Part shown: positions 55,949-64,000 of the stretch, piece after piece
How the letters are laid out: every line of letters begins with the position of its first letter
How positions within the stretch are numbered: position 1 is the stretch's first letter
DNA from: Burkholderia ambifaria
Lineage (GTDB): Bacteria; Pseudomonadota; Gammaproteobacteria; Burkholderiales; Burkholderiaceae
Direction of reading: 5' to 3'
NCBI RefSeq assembly: GCF_001443045.1
Contig: NZ_LKPJ01000012.1
Coordinates: 15,627-79,626, forward strand
DNA: 64,000 bases
The notes under the pieces: model-generated
What the model saw: the letters and a program-made list of their open reading frames with translations, nothing else
Told to the model about the DNA's origin: nothing
Databases searched by the model: none
Position numbers and translations under genes: made by a program

Positions 55949-57745
55949 ATGGACGAGCAGCCGCTTTGCACCACCGTCTTCGCCGAGCGTTACGCGCAGC
56001 CCGGCGAAACGTCTCGCGCAGCCGTATTCCATCGCGTCGCCCATGCGCTGTCGCTCGCCGAAGCGCCGGAGCTGCGCGCACAGTGCGAGCGCGCGTTCTT
56101 CCGGAACCTGCAGCGCGGCGCGATCGGCGCGGGCCGCATCCTCGCGAACGCCGGTGCGGATACCGGCGGGACGATGGTCAACTGCTTCGTCCATCCGCTC
56201 GCGATTGCGCCCGACACACCCGCACACGCCGTCGACGCGGCGCTCGCGCGGGCGCTCGACGAGGCACGGCTCACGCTGCTGATGGGCGGCGGAATCGGCT
56301 ACGACTTCTCGCCGGTGCCGCCTGCCGATGCGTACGAGCGCCTCGCGTCGTCCGAACGAGGCGCGTGCTCCGCGATCGAGCGCTTCGATGCGATGTGCCG
56401 GGCGCTGCCGTTCACCGGCCCGCGCCGGGGCGCGCAGATGGCCGTGCTGCGCTGCGATCATCCGGACCTCGCGGCATTCGTCGCGGCCAAGCGCGGACGA
56501 TCGCGCTGGCCGACGTTCAACCTGTCGATCGGCGTCACGGATGCGTTCATGGAGGCGGTCCAGCACGACCTGCCGTGGGCGCTCGTCCATCAGGCGCCGC
56601 CCCGTTGCGCATCCGGCACGCCGCCTCGGCGGCCGGATGGACGGTATCTTTACGCGACGATTCAGGCCCGTGCGCTCTGGCACGAGATCGTCGGCACGGC
56701 GCGCGACAGCGCCGAGCCGGGGCTGCTGTTCCTCGACACGATCCGCGACGCGAATCCGCTGCGCGAGCACGAACGGATCGACGCGACGAACCCGTGCGGC
56801 GAGCAGCCGCTGCCGCCCTACGGCAGCTGTGTGCTCGGGCCGATCGATCTGTCGCGGTTCGTGCTCCAGCCATTCGGAACCGAAGGCAGGCCGCGCTTCG
56901 ATTTCGCGACGCTCGCCGACGCAGTGAGGATCCAGGTCCGCATGCTCGACGACGTGCTCGACCTGACCGCATGGCCGCTCGCCGCGCACGAGCACGAAGC
57001 GCGGCGTACGCGGCGCATCGGGGTCGGCGTCACCGGGCTCGCCGACGCGCTGACGATGCTGCGGCTGCGTTACGACAGCGTCGAAGCGCGTGCGTTTGCG
57101 CGCGGTATCGTGATGACGATGCGCGAACATGCGTTTGCCGCATCGGCCGCGCTTGCCGCCGAGCGCGGCGTGTTTCCGGCCTACGATCCGGCCGCCTACC
57201 TGACCGGCCCCGCGTACCGCATGCTCCTGCCGCTGAAGGTGCATCACGCGATCGCGCGGCACGGGCTGCGCAACAGCCATCTGCTGTCGTTCGCGCCGGC
57301 CGGCAGCGTGAGCCTCGCGTTCTGCGACAACTGTTCGAACGGGATCGAGCCGGCCGTCGGCTGGACGCAGCGTCGCATGGTGCGCACCGCGGACGGACGG
57401 ATCCGGCCGTTTCGTGTGGAGAATCACGCTTACCGGCTGTTTCGCGAGCTGCATGGCGACAGCGTCAGGCTGCCGGACTATTTCGTCACGGCGGCGGATA
57501 TCGCACCGGCCGACCATGTCGCGATGCTCGCGGTGCTGCAGCCGTGCGTCGACGCGGGCATCTCGAAGACGGTGACGATGCCGGGCCAGTGTTCGCTCGC
57601 GCAGGTCGATGCGTTGTTCGTCCAGGCGTGGCGCGACGGTCTGAAGGGCATCACGGTCTTCCGGCCCGATCCGCAGCTCACCTCGGTCGTGACCGACGAC
57701 GCGGCGCAAGCGCGGCGCGACGGCCCGGTCTGCATCGGCTGCTGA
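55949..57745 (+). CDS. nrdJ: Adenosylcobalamin-dependent (class II) ribonucleotide reductase, short form
   Basis: A 598-residue class II reductase. Active-site cysteines are recognisable: NCFVHPL (redox pair), NPCGEQPLPPYGSCVLG (radical-carrying and second pair Cys) and a C-terminal CIGC pair that reloads the site. Other hallmarks are GGGIGYDFS, GVGVTGLAD, SFAPAGSVSLAFCDNCSNGIEP. There is no N-terminal ATP-cone, so overall activity control is probably absent. Class II enzymes need B12 but no oxygen, which suits low-oxygen dNTP supply. Alternative GTG start at 55919 has an AGG eight bases upstream. FNR-type box upstream. Confidence 0.9.
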   Translation: MDEQPLCTTVFAERYAQPGETSRAAVFHRVAHALSLAEAPELRAQCERAFFRNLQRGAIGAGRILANAGADTGGTMVNCFVHPLAIAPDTPAHAVDAALARALDEARLTLLMGGGIGYDFSPVPPADAYERLASSERGACSAIERFDAMCRALPFTGPRRGAQMAVLRCDHPDLAAFVAAKRGRSRWPTFNLSIGVTDAFMEAVQHDLPWALVHQAPPRCASGTPPRRPDGRYLYATIQARALWHEIVGTARDSAEPGLLFLDTIRDANPLREHERIDATNPCGEQPLPPYGSCVLGPIDLSRFVLQPFGTEGRPRFDFATLADAVRIQVRMLDDVLDLTAWPLAAHEHEARRTRRIGVGVTGLADALTMLRLRYDSVEARAFARGIVMTMREHAFAASAALAAERGVFPAYDPAAYLTGPAYRMLLPLKVHHAIARHGLRNSHLLSFAPAGSVSLAFCDNCSNGIEPAVGWTQRRMVRTADGRIRPFRVENHAYRLFRELHGDSVRLPDYFVTAADIAPADHVAMLAVLQPCVDAGISKTVTMPGQCSLAQVDALFVQAWRDGLKGITVFRPDPQLTSVVTDDAAQARRDGPVCIGC

Positions 57746-57872
57746 CCGGCATCTTGCGATTCGGACCCGCCCCTGATTCCGCCGGTCACGCACACGCGAT
57801 CGCTCGCATGGGCACCGGTTGCCGACGATGGCAGGCAGCAGGCGTTCAGCGCTGCTGGCGAGCGTCCGTTCG

Positions 57873-57907
57873 GACTTGAGACTTGAGACTTGAGACTTTG
57901 GACTTCA
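57873..57907. repeat. Five tandem 7-bp repeats at the ftsH-like stop
   Basis: Five head-to-tail heptamers, GACTTGA three times then GACTTTG and GACTTCA. The last unit contains the TCA that is the reverse complement of the ftsH-like TGA stop. Slippage here would move the gene end. Confidence 0.7.
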
Positions 57908-59812
57908 GGCAGAGGCGCCCGTGATCGTTTCCGTATCGGCATCCGCCGACCGGCGCGTCTCGCCGGCATCGTCCGGCGGCGTGATGAGCGCCACCAGCAG
58001 GTCGTGATCGATCGATTCGTGCAACAGCAGGCTGTGCGCGATCCGTTCGAGCGCATCGCGGTGCTCGCCGAGCGTCGCCGTGACCCGCGCATGCGCATCC
58101 TCGAGCAGCGCGCGCACCTCTTCGTCGATCAGTTGCGCGGTGTGCTCGCTGCAGCGGCCGTCGCCGGGCGTCCACACGCCGGGCGCGCCGCTCGGCTGTG
58201 CCGCGTCGTCGAAGGTCGCCAGCCCGATCTTCTCGCTCATCCCGTACTGCATGACCATGTGCCGCGCCAGCGCGGTCGCGCGTTCGAGATCGTTCTGCGC
58301 GCCCGTTGACACGTCGCCGAACACGAGTTCTTCCGCGACGCGTCCGCCGAGCAGCACGTCGAGCCGGTCGAGCAATTCGCTCCTGCGCAGCACGTAGCGA
58401 TCCTCGGTCGGCACCTGCTGCGTATAGCCGAGGGCCGCGATCCCGCGCGGAATGATCGATACCTTCTTCACCGGATCGCAATGCGCACGGCTTTGCGCGA
58501 CGAGCGCATGCCCCGATTCGTGGTACGCGATGGTCCGCTTCTCCTGCTCGTTCATCACGCGGCTCTTGCGCTCCATGCCGGTCATCGCGCGGTCGATGGC
58601 TTCGTCGAAATCGGCCATGCCGATCGCGGGCTTGCCGAGTTCGGCCGCATGCAGCGCGGCTTCGTTGACGACGTTCGCGAGATCGGCGCCGACGAAGCCC
58701 GGCGTGCGCTGCGCCAGCTCCGCGAGGTCGACTTCCGGCGCGAGCTTCACGCGCTTCGTATGCACGGCCAGGATCTGCTTGCGGCCGTTCAGGTCGGGCC
58801 GGTCGATCGCGATGTGCCGGTCGAAGCGCCCCGGGCGCAGCAACGCGGGATCGAGGATCTCCGGCCGGTTGGTCGCGGCCATGATGATGACGCCCGAATT
58901 GGCCTGGAAGCCGTCCATCTCGACGAGCAGCTGGTTGAGCGTCTGCTCGCGCTCGTCGTTGCCCGACATCAGGCCGACCCCGCGCGCCTTGCCGAGCGCA
59001 TCGAGCTCGTCGATGAACACGATGCACGGCGCGCTCTGCTGGGCCTGCTCGAAGAGATCGCGCACGCGCGCCGCGCCGACGCCGACGAACATCTCGACGA
59101 ACGCCGAGCCGCTGATCGTGAAGAACGGCACTGCGGCCTCGCCTGCCACCGCGCGTGCCAGCAGCGTCTTGCCGGTGCCGGGCGCACCGACGATCAGCAC
59201 GCCCTTCGGGATCTTGCCGCCGAGCCGCTGATAGCGTTCGGGATTGCGCAGGAACGCGACGATCTGCTGCAACTCGGCCTTCGCCTCGTCAATGCCCGCG
59301 ATGTCGTCGAACGTGATGCCGGTTTCCTTCTGCATATACACGCGGGCCCGGCTTTTTCCCATGCCGCTCAGATCCCGCATGCCGCCCGGCCTGCGCATCA
59401 TGAAACTCCAGATCACGACGAAGCCGATCAACGGGAAGATCCATGTCGCGAGCGTCCCGATCCAGCCCGTATCCGGTGCGCCCCGGTAGCGAATCCCGGC
59501 AGCCGTCAGCGCGGCGACCAGGCCTTCGTCGCTTACCCGGTTCGTCGTGAAGCGCCACGGCGCTCCGGCCTTCTTCACCTCGGCCGCGTCGGACGCGGCC
59601 AGGGCCGCGCCGGCTTGCGGCATGCGCAGCGTGCCCGAGATCGACGACTGGCCGATCTCGAGATCGTCGACGAGCCGCGCGTCCACCAGATGATGAAAAT
59701 CACTGTAGGAAATCGACGTCGCGGCCGGCTGATACATCAGCAACTGAATCGCCACCAGCACGGCGAACGCGATCGGGATCAGCAGCCCGGAGTAGTCGAA
59801 TGATTTTTTCAT
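57905..59812 (-). CDS. ftsH: FtsH-family AAA+ membrane metalloprotease (accessory copy)
   Basis: A 635-residue FtsH: TM1 (about 8-26), a short periplasmic part, TM2 (about 120-138), AAA+ domain with Walker A GAPGTGKT and Walker [14 protein letters not shown]-type region [19 protein letters not shown], and zinc-protease motif [24 protein letters not shown] segment precedes the AAA domain. It degrades membrane and soluble proteins. The organism is expected to have a main ftsH with rrmJ/ftsJ elsewhere, so this is probably a second, stress-linked copy. It starts 33 bp after the zinc-ribbon gene and ends in a heptamer repeat. Confidence 0.93.
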   Translation of the reverse strand: MKKSFDYSGLLIPIAFAVLVAIQLLMYQPAATSISYSDFHHLVDARLVDDLEIGQSSISGTLRMPQAGAALAASDAAEVKKAGAPWRFTTNRVSDEGLVAALTAAGIRYRGAPDTGWIGTLATWIFPLIGFVVIWSFMMRRPGGMRDLSGMGKSRARVYMQKETGITFDDIAGIDEAKAELQQIVAFLRNPERYQRLGGKIPKGVLIVGAPGTGKTLLARAVAGEAAVPFFTISGSAFVEMFVGVGAARVRDLFEQAQQSAPCIVFIDELDALGKARGVGLMSGNDEREQTLNQLLVEMDGFQANSGVIIMAATNRPEILDPALLRPGRFDRHIAIDRPDLNGRKQILAVHTKRVKLAPEVDLAELAQRTPGFVGADLANVVNEAALHAAELGKPAIGMADFDEAIDRAMTGMERKSRVMNEQEKRTIAYHESGHALVAQSRAHCDPVKKVSIIPRGIAALGYTQQVPTEDRYVLRRSELLDRLDVLLGGRVAEELVFGDVSTGAQNDLERATALARHMVMQYGMSEKIGLATFDDAAQPSGAPGVWTPGDGRCSEHTAQLIDEEVRALLEDAHARVTATLGEHRDALERIAHSLLLHESIDHDLLVALITPPDDAGETRRSADADTETITGASA

Positions 59813-59845
59813 GGGATCGAACCTGCCCGGCAGGCAACCGTCCGC

Positions 59846-60355
59846 TCACGCGGCGTCGCGCTTCCAGTACGCTCGCAGCATGTCTTCGCCGTCGCCATAG
59901 TGGATGGAGAGATCGCCGTGATGCGCGTGCAGCAATGCTTCCGCCAGGCGCCGGACCATGTGCGTGCCCGTCGTGCGGACGACGAGCGTATCGGCGGACT
60001 TCTCGATTTCCATGATGCGTTCGAGCGCGTGCTCGCTCGTCTCCAGATCGGCCTGGTGCTCGAGCAGCGCGAGAATCGTCGACCGGTGCGCGCGCAGGTA
60101 CGCGCCGCGCAACACCAGCTCGCCCGCCGGCACGTTTTCCCGCATGCGCTTGCAGGCCGGGCATTCGAGCTGGCGCCGATCCAGCGGCGTCGCATACCAC
60201 GTCCAGCGGCCCGCGTCGCAGACGGCGCCGCAGCCTTCGCAGATCCGGTCGCCCCCGGGGCGCTTCGGTTCGCGGTAACTGTCCTTCGTATGCGGCTGCA
60301 TGCGCTTGTCGCGGCGCAGGGTGTTTCGGCCGGGGCCGGTATGCGAACGGTTCAT
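59846..60355 (-). CDS. Zinc-ribbon protein of the low-oxygen island
   Basis: A 169-residue soluble basic protein. Two paired-cysteine motifs (CEGCGAVC near 39-46 and CPAC near 65-68) form a zinc ribbon, resembling the N-terminal part of NMD3-like proteins. The remainder is helical with ASP/HIS-rich segments (LETSEHALERIMEIEKSADT, LLHAHHGDLSIHYGDG). It lies between the BON protein and FtsH genes with 39 and 33 bp gaps, so one operon. Possible role in ribosome or RNA handling under stress is inferred from the NMD3 likeness. Confidence 0.78.
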   Translation of the reverse strand: MNRSHTGPGRNTLRRDKRMQPHTKDSYREPKRPGGDRICEGCGAVCDAGRWTWYATPLDRRQLECPACKRMRENVPAGELVLRGAYLRAHRSTILALLEHQADLETSEHALERIMEIEKSADTLVVRTTGTHMVRRLAEALLHAHHGDLSIHYGDGEDMLRAYWKRDAA

Positions 60356-60394
60356 GGCTGCTTCTCCTGGTAGTGGACAGCACGGGCAAGCCGG

Positions 60395-61042
60395 TCAGGC
60401 AACGGTCAGCCGGTCGACGACCTCCCGGACCCCTCGCACCGACCCGGCCGCGCCGCACGCGGCGCGTCGTTCGGCGAGCGACGCGACCGTGCCCGTCAAC
60501 GTGACGATGCCGTCGGCCGCTTCGATCGAAATTCCCGCGGATTCACGCTGTGCGCGACGCGCCAGCGCTTCGGCGATCCGTGCGCCGACGTCCGGCACCG
60601 TGTGGTCCGTACGCACCTGGATGCGGTTCGCCACGCCGACGACGCCGATCATCCGGCTCACCATGGCCTCCGCCGCGCGGCTCTGGAACGCATGGTCGAC
60701 CTCGCCGTCGAGCGTCACGCAGCCGTGATCGACCTCGACGCGAATCTTGTGATCGCGCAACGCTTCCTGCCAGCCGAGCGCGAACGTGATCGCGATCGCC
60801 AGTTCCTGATCCGCGCACGCGTTCTCCGGCGGGGTGACGTTCAGCTCGAGCACCAGCGCGCGTGCCCCGGCGACATGCAGCGCCGTTTTCTGCGCCTCGA
60901 GCTTCTGCGCCCAGCTGTCGACCGTGCCGCGCAACGTGACGATCCGGTCACGAACGTCGACGTCGATCCGGCGCGCGTCGATCGCCGGATTCCAGAACAG
61001 CGCCTGCTCGACATCCTGCTTGAGTGCCGCGTCTGACTTCAT
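60395..61042 (-). CDS. Triple-BON-domain protein
   Basis: A 215-residue protein made of three BON domains (about 3-70, 76-142, 147-214), each with the strand pattern I-x-V-x-V-x-x-G-x-V-T-L-x-G-x-V (VDVRDRIVTLRGTVDSW; VEVDHGCVTLDGEV; IEAADGIVTLTGTV). It has no signal peptide, unlike OsmY, so it may act in the cytoplasm or at the membrane face. BON domains bind phospholipids or pair with partners. It heads the BON/zinc-ribbon/FtsH operon and has an FNR-type box 95 bp upstream. Confidence 0.9.
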   Translation of the reverse strand: MKSDAALKQDVEQALFWNPAIDARRIDVDVRDRIVTLRGTVDSWAQKLEAQKTALHVAGARALVLELNVTPPENACADQELAIAITFALGWQEALRDHKIRVEVDHGCVTLDGEVDHAFQSRAAEAMVSRMIGVVGVANRIQVRTDHTVPDVGARIAEALARRAQRESAGISIEAADGIVTLTGTVASLAERRAACGAAGSVRGVREVVDRLTVA

Positions 61043-61136
61043 GTCGGTCTCCAGTCGGCCGGCGCCGATCGCAAAGCCTGCGATCGGATGCGTGCCGCAC
61101 TGCAGCCAGCATCGCGCACGGCAGCGCCGGCGGCTT

Positions 61137-61150
61137 GACGAGGATCAATC
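61137..61150. promoter_or_regulatory. FNR/Anr-type box upstream of the BON/FtsH operon
   Basis: TTGAC-GAGG-ATCAA ends 94 bp upstream of the triple-BON start on the minus strand, matching the spacing seen at creA and its neighbour. Confidence 0.74.
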
Positions 61151-61210
61151 AACGGCGGTCCCGAGCAAATCGTCGGCATCCGTCATCAACATCGGTGCGA
61201 AAGTCGCGAA

Positions 61211-61323
61211 ATGATCGTGCTGCTCGACGAGCAGATTCGCCTGACGCACACGCAGGTGACGGCCGACGCGACGGACGCGTTCTACGTCGCGCTCGGCGGC
61301 GGCTGGGGCGAAGCCGGCTGACG
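61211..61323 (+). pseudogene. C-terminal remnant of a TolC/NodT-type efflux protein
   Basis: A 36-codon tail encodes VLLDEQIRLTHTQVTADATD followed by YVALGGGW and a stop. This matches the last helix and closing YxALGGGW of RND outer-membrane factor lipoproteins. All of the upstream barrel and helices are absent, so it is a leftover of a lost gene. Confidence 0.6.
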
Positions 61324-61361
61324 AGCGTGATGCACGGGCATTCGGCCAGATTCAGCCCGAT

Positions 61362-61811
61362 TCAGCCTGTTCGGGTGACGACGTCGGGCCGCTGCCACGG
61401 CGGCAGTTCGGCCCAGCCGAGCGGCCCGTACACGGTGCCGCCGGCGGCCTCGATCGTTTCGACGAACGCGGCGAGCGTCGTCCCGGCTGGAACGGTCAGC
61501 GTCATCGCATCGATGAAATCCTCGCTGCGCAGCCATGGCGCCGCGCCGTGGTTGATCTGCTGGACGCTCCACGCGTGGCCGTGCCGCCCGGCCTCGGGCG
61601 GCAGCAGGCGCGGCGCATCGAACGCAACCCGCAGCAACTGCGCGCGCGAATCGCTGTACGGCGGCTTCGCGGCGTTCTGGTAGGGCACGTCCGCCCAACT
61701 CTCGCCGCATTGCTCGTCGAGCGGCAAGCAGGTAAACCACGCCCATGGCGAGCGCACGAAGCACAGCCGGTAAAGGCGCCCGGCGCCGTCCAGATTGGCG
61801 ATCAGCGTCAT
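61362..61811 (-). CDS. Hypothetical protein, 149 aa
   Basis: A 149-residue protein with no signal peptide or membrane segment. It is rich in Trp and Pro in its N-terminal half (SPWAWFTCLPLDEQCGESWA) and ends with GPLGWAELPPWQRPDVV. I do not recognise the family. The ATG at 61811 has a weak ribosome-binding site. It is monocistronic; the FNR-type box at 61955 lies 144 bp upstream and is shared with the divergent ribonuclease-like gene. Confidence 0.6.
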   Translation of the reverse strand: MTLIANLDGAGRLYRLCFVRSPWAWFTCLPLDEQCGESWADVPYQNAAKPPYSDSRAQLLRVAFDAPRLLPPEAGRHGHAWSVQQINHGAAPWLRSEDFIDAMTLTVPAGTTLAAFVETIEAAGGTVYGPLGWAELPPWQRPDVVTRTG

Positions 61812-61954
61812 GATGGATTCGTCCCCAAAGGCCCGAGTGATGCCCCGAGTGATGCGGTTACGCAGCGCGCACGGCATGCGCGGATAACGGGGTCATGACA
61901 TCGGCATCGCATGCGCGCACAGGGTCACTATCCTGCCGCCGCCGGCGTCGAGGG

Positions 61955-61968
61955 TTGATCGTCGTCAA
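61955..61968. promoter_or_regulatory. FNR/Anr-type box in the divergent gap before the ribonuclease-like gene
   Basis: TTGAT-CGTC-GTCAA, 144 bp before the rightward ribonuclease-like gene and 143 bp before the leftward hypothetical gene. Confidence 0.72.
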
Positions 61969-62034
61969 ACGGCGCGAGCGGCGTGCCGCCCCGCCCCTGC
62001 AACTTGCCCGGCCGGCCACGGAATCCCGCAATTG

Positions 62035-62048
62035 CTGATTTCGGTCAA
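62035..62048. promoter_or_regulatory. Imperfect second FNR/Anr-type box
   Basis: CTGAT-TTCG-GTCAA matches the palindrome except for C at the first position. It ends 64 bp before the ribonuclease-like start and lies 80 bp downstream of the better box. Confidence 0.45.
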
Positions 62049-62112
62049 CCGTCGCGCGCGCATTCGCGCTGTAATCGCCTTACCGTTCCATCGACTCCCG
62101 GCGAGGCGATCC

Positions 62113-63522
62113 ATGAAACTGACTTTTCTCGGCGCGACCGAAACCGTGACCGGCTCGAAGTATCTGGTCGAGCACGGCGGCCGGCGCGTGCTGGTCGATT
62201 GCGGCCTGTTCCAGGGCACGAAGAACCTGCGGCTGCGCAACTGGCGAGCGCTGCCGCTCGCGCCCGACACGCTGGACGCGGTCGTGCTCACGCACGCGCA
62301 TATCGATCACAGCGGCTATCTTCCGGTGCTGGTGCGCGAAGGGTATCGCGGGCCGGTGTACTGCACGGCGGCCACGGCCGAACTCTGCGACATCATGCTG
62401 CGCGACAGCGCGCGGCTGCAGGAAGAGGAAGCCGACTTCGCGAACCGGCACGGCTACTCGAAGCATCATCCGGCGCAACCGCTGTACACGCTGGACGACG
62501 CGCAGCGCGCGCTGCGCCTGCTGAAACCCGTCGCGTTCGACGAATGCACGTCGCTTGGCGGCGGCCTGTCGTTCCGCCTGCTGCCGGCCGGACATATCCT
62601 GGGCGCGGCGAGCGTCGTGATGCACTGGGACCACAAGGTGCTCGCGTTCTCGGGCGACCTCGGCCGCTATCACGATCCGATCATGCAGCCGCCGCGGCCA
62701 CCCGCGCATGCGGACTACCTGGTGGTCGAATCGACGTACGGCGACCGGCTGCACCCGACGTCGGATCCCGAGAACGAGCTGGCCGCGCTGTTCGACAAGA
62801 CCTTCGCGCGCGGCGGGGTCGTCGTGATGCCGTGCTTCACCGTCGGCCGCGCGCAGGAGATCCTGCACTACATCGCGCGGCTGAAGGCGTCCGGCCGCAT
62901 GGCGCGCGTCCCGGTGTTTCTCGACAGCCCGATGGCGACGGACGTGACCGAGCTCTATCGCCACCATATCCTCGAACACCGGCTGACCGTGTCCGACGCG
63001 AACGCGCTCGGCCACGCGGCGACGATGATCCGGTCGGTCGAGCAGTCGAAGGCGATTGCCGAACACCATGGCCCGATGGTCATCATCGCCGGCAGCGGGA
63101 TGGCAACGGGCGGGCGCGTGCTGCATCACCTGGCCCGCTATGCGCCCGATGCGCGCAACACGATCGCGCTGGTCGGCTACCAGGCCGTCGGCACGCGCGG
63201 CGCGGCGCTGGCCGCGCACGAGCCGACGGTGAAGATTCACGGCGAATACGTCCGCGTGCGCGCGCAGGTCGAGTCGATCACGACGCTGTCGGCCCATGCC
63301 GACTACGAAGAGATCCTCAAGTGGCTCGGCACGATGCAGTGCGCGCCCGTGCAGACCTTCATCACGCATGGCGAACCCGCTGCCGCGGATGCGCTGCGCC
63401 GGCGTATCTCGGAAACCCTGCACTGGCCGTGCGAGGTGCCGATCTACGAGCAATGCGTCGATCTGGACAAAGTCGAAGACGAAGCCGGCGGCGCGCAGGA
63501 ACCCGCCGCGCTGTCGTCGTGA
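62113..63522 (+). CDS. Metallo-beta-lactamase/beta-CASP ribonuclease-like protein
   Basis: A 469-residue protein of the RNA-specificity metallo-beta-lactamase family (YsH1/CPSF-like). The zinc motif HAHIDH is at 61-66, with GHILGA, SGDLGR and STYGDR following. The beta-CASP motif A-like segment is VVMPCFTVGRAQEIL, and LSAHADYEEILK with THGEP closes the domain. It probably processes or degrades RNA. The ATG at 62113 has GGCGAGGCG upstream. Under two FNR-like boxes, so RNA turnover may be shifted at low oxygen. Confidence 0.9.
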   Translation: MKLTFLGATETVTGSKYLVEHGGRRVLVDCGLFQGTKNLRLRNWRALPLAPDTLDAVVLTHAHIDHSGYLPVLVREGYRGPVYCTAATAELCDIMLRDSARLQEEEADFANRHGYSKHHPAQPLYTLDDAQRALRLLKPVAFDECTSLGGGLSFRLLPAGHILGAASVVMHWDHKVLAFSGDLGRYHDPIMQPPRPPAHADYLVVESTYGDRLHPTSDPENELAALFDKTFARGGVVVMPCFTVGRAQEILHYIARLKASGRMARVPVFLDSPMATDVTELYRHHILEHRLTVSDANALGHAATMIRSVEQSKAIAEHHGPMVIIAGSGMATGGRVLHHLARYAPDARNTIALVGYQAVGTRGAALAAHEPTVKIHGEYVRVRAQVESITTLSAHADYEEILKWLGTMQCAPVQTFITHGEPAAADALRRRISETLHWPCEVPIYEQCVDLDKVEDEAGGAQEPAALSS

Positions 63523-63553
63523 CTCACGGCGATGCCGGCGAATCGCTGAACGC

Positions 63554-63597
63554 GCGTGACGGGAAACCGGTGCAGCCACCGGCTCCCGTCACGCTTT
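63554..63597. terminator. Bidirectional terminator between convergent genes
   Basis: GCGTGACGGGA (63554-63564) pairs with TCCCGTCACGC (63584-63594) and an inner ACCGG/CCGGT stem, giving a very stable hairpin; TTT follows on the plus strand. It lies between the ribonuclease-like gene end and the alcohol dehydrogenase end. Confidence 0.8.
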
Positions 63598-63606
63598 GCG
63601 TGGCAA

Positions 63607-64000
63607 TCAGCCCACTTCGATGATCACCTTCAGCGCGTGGGTTTGCGCGGCGCGCCCGAACGTGTCGTACGCGTGCTCCACCTCGTCGAGCGAGAACCGG
63701 TGCGTGATCAGGCGCTTCGGATCGAGGCGCCCGGCGCGCACGGTCTTCAGCAGCATCGGCGTGCTGACCGTGTCGACGAGCCGCGTCGTGATCGAGATGT
63801 TGCGATCCCACAGCTTCTCCAGGTGCAGGTCCGCCTTGACGCCATGCACGCCGACGTTGGCGACGACCCCGCCGGGCGCCACGAGCGACGTGCACATCTC
63901 GAACGTCGCCGGAATGCCGACTGCTTCGATCGCGCAATCCACGCCGACGCCGTCGGTCAGCTTCATCACTTCCGCCACCGGGTCGCCGGTGCGGCCGTCG
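63607..64000 (-). CDS. Zinc-dependent alcohol dehydrogenase, C-terminal part
   Basis: The last 131 codons of a leftward gene, open to the window edge. The visible part is the end of the NAD-binding domain and catalytic tail of a medium-chain dehydrogenase: VDCAIEAVGIPATFEMCTS, VAPGGVVANVGVHG, TVRAGRLDPKRLITHRFSLDEVEHAYDTF and closing VIIEV. The zinc-ligand residues lie outside the window. Dehydrogenases of this group reduce aldehydes in fermentation, fitting the low-oxygen context. Confidence 0.88.
   Translation of the reverse strand, partial: DGRTGDPVAEVMKLTDGVGVDCAIEAVGIPATFEMCTSLVAPGGVVANVGVHGVKADLHLEKLWDRNISITTRLVDTVSTPMLLKTVRAGRLDPKRLITHRFSLDEVEHAYDTFGRAAQTHALKVIIEVG

Noticed and set aside
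55820..57793. A 657-codon minus-strand frame opposite the ribonucleotide reductase.
   Set aside because: Arg/Ala-rich shadow; the forward frame holds all reductase cysteine motifs.
57873..57907. Heptamer array as a CRISPR-like or mobile-element end.
   Set aside because: Units are only 7 bp with no spacers and no flanking inverted repeats or duplicated target.

Overview
The window is GC-rich, with long tightly packed operons, GC-rich wobble positions and many ATGA-type start/stop overlaps. Protein content (GcvA-type LysR, AnsP-like permease, DUF4148, QseBC-like two-component pairs, lxa-type stress genes) suggests a Burkholderia, most likely of the cepacia complex. From about 29 kb onward the gene content resembles what I recall of the low-oxygen-activated (lxa) locus on the second chromosome of B. 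cenocepacia. That assignment is recalled knowledge plus inference; no database was searched.

Layout. (1) 0-5.6 kb: a leftward three-gene operon encoding a pentapeptide-repeat protein, a 1058-residue protein with a C-terminal beta-propeller-like region, and a lipase-3-like protein cut by the window edge; an AT-rich upstream region precedes it. (2) 6.2-7.3 kb: a small hypothetical gene and a VapBC-type toxin-antitoxin pair with a palindromic operator. (3) 7.6-16.5 kb: a leftward catabolic operon (argininosuccinate-lyase-family C-N lyase, polar amino acid ABC importer, two deacetylase-fold hydrolases, MmgE/PrpD protein) facing a divergent LysR regulator, then a GNAT acetyltransferase. (4) 16.5-21.7 kb: a second polar amino acid ABC importer and an asparagine permease (ansP). 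(5) 21.7-28.4 kb: DUF4148 protein, a QseBC-like two-component system, cytochromes b562 and b561, a CLC chloride channel, a terminator with a small-transcript candidate, and a MarR regulator.

(6) 29-64 kb is a low-oxygen/stress island. Ten palindromes of the form TTGAY-N4-RTCAA, plus one near match, sit in intergenic regions, most of them 60-160 bp before start codons. They precede genes for a tandem universal stress protein, a P1B ATPase fused to a hemerythrin-like domain, a VTT/DedA-like membrane protein, a CreA-like protein, secreted small proteins, a proton-type P-ATPase, PfkB, a B12-type ribonucleotide reductase, a BON/zinc-ribbon/FtsH operon, a metallo-beta-lactamase ribonuclease and possibly an LRAT-like enzyme. 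The pattern fits an FNR/Anr-type regulon that maintains ion homeostasis, dNTP supply, proteostasis and the envelope when oxygen is scarce. A Crp/Fnr protein lies inside the island but lacks an N-terminal iron-sulphur cysteine cluster.

The same island contains a sphaeroides-heme-protein/diheme cytochrome/cytochrome b set with its own two-component system, a diguanylate cyclase in an AT-richer patch, an amidase-muramidase fusion for peptidoglycan recycling, and a deacetylase plus glycoside-hydrolase-like pair. Four decayed genes (CDF transporter, DegP-type protease, rhodanese, outer-membrane efflux protein) show that the island has been rearranged. I saw no rRNA, tRNA, CRISPR array or intact insertion sequence.
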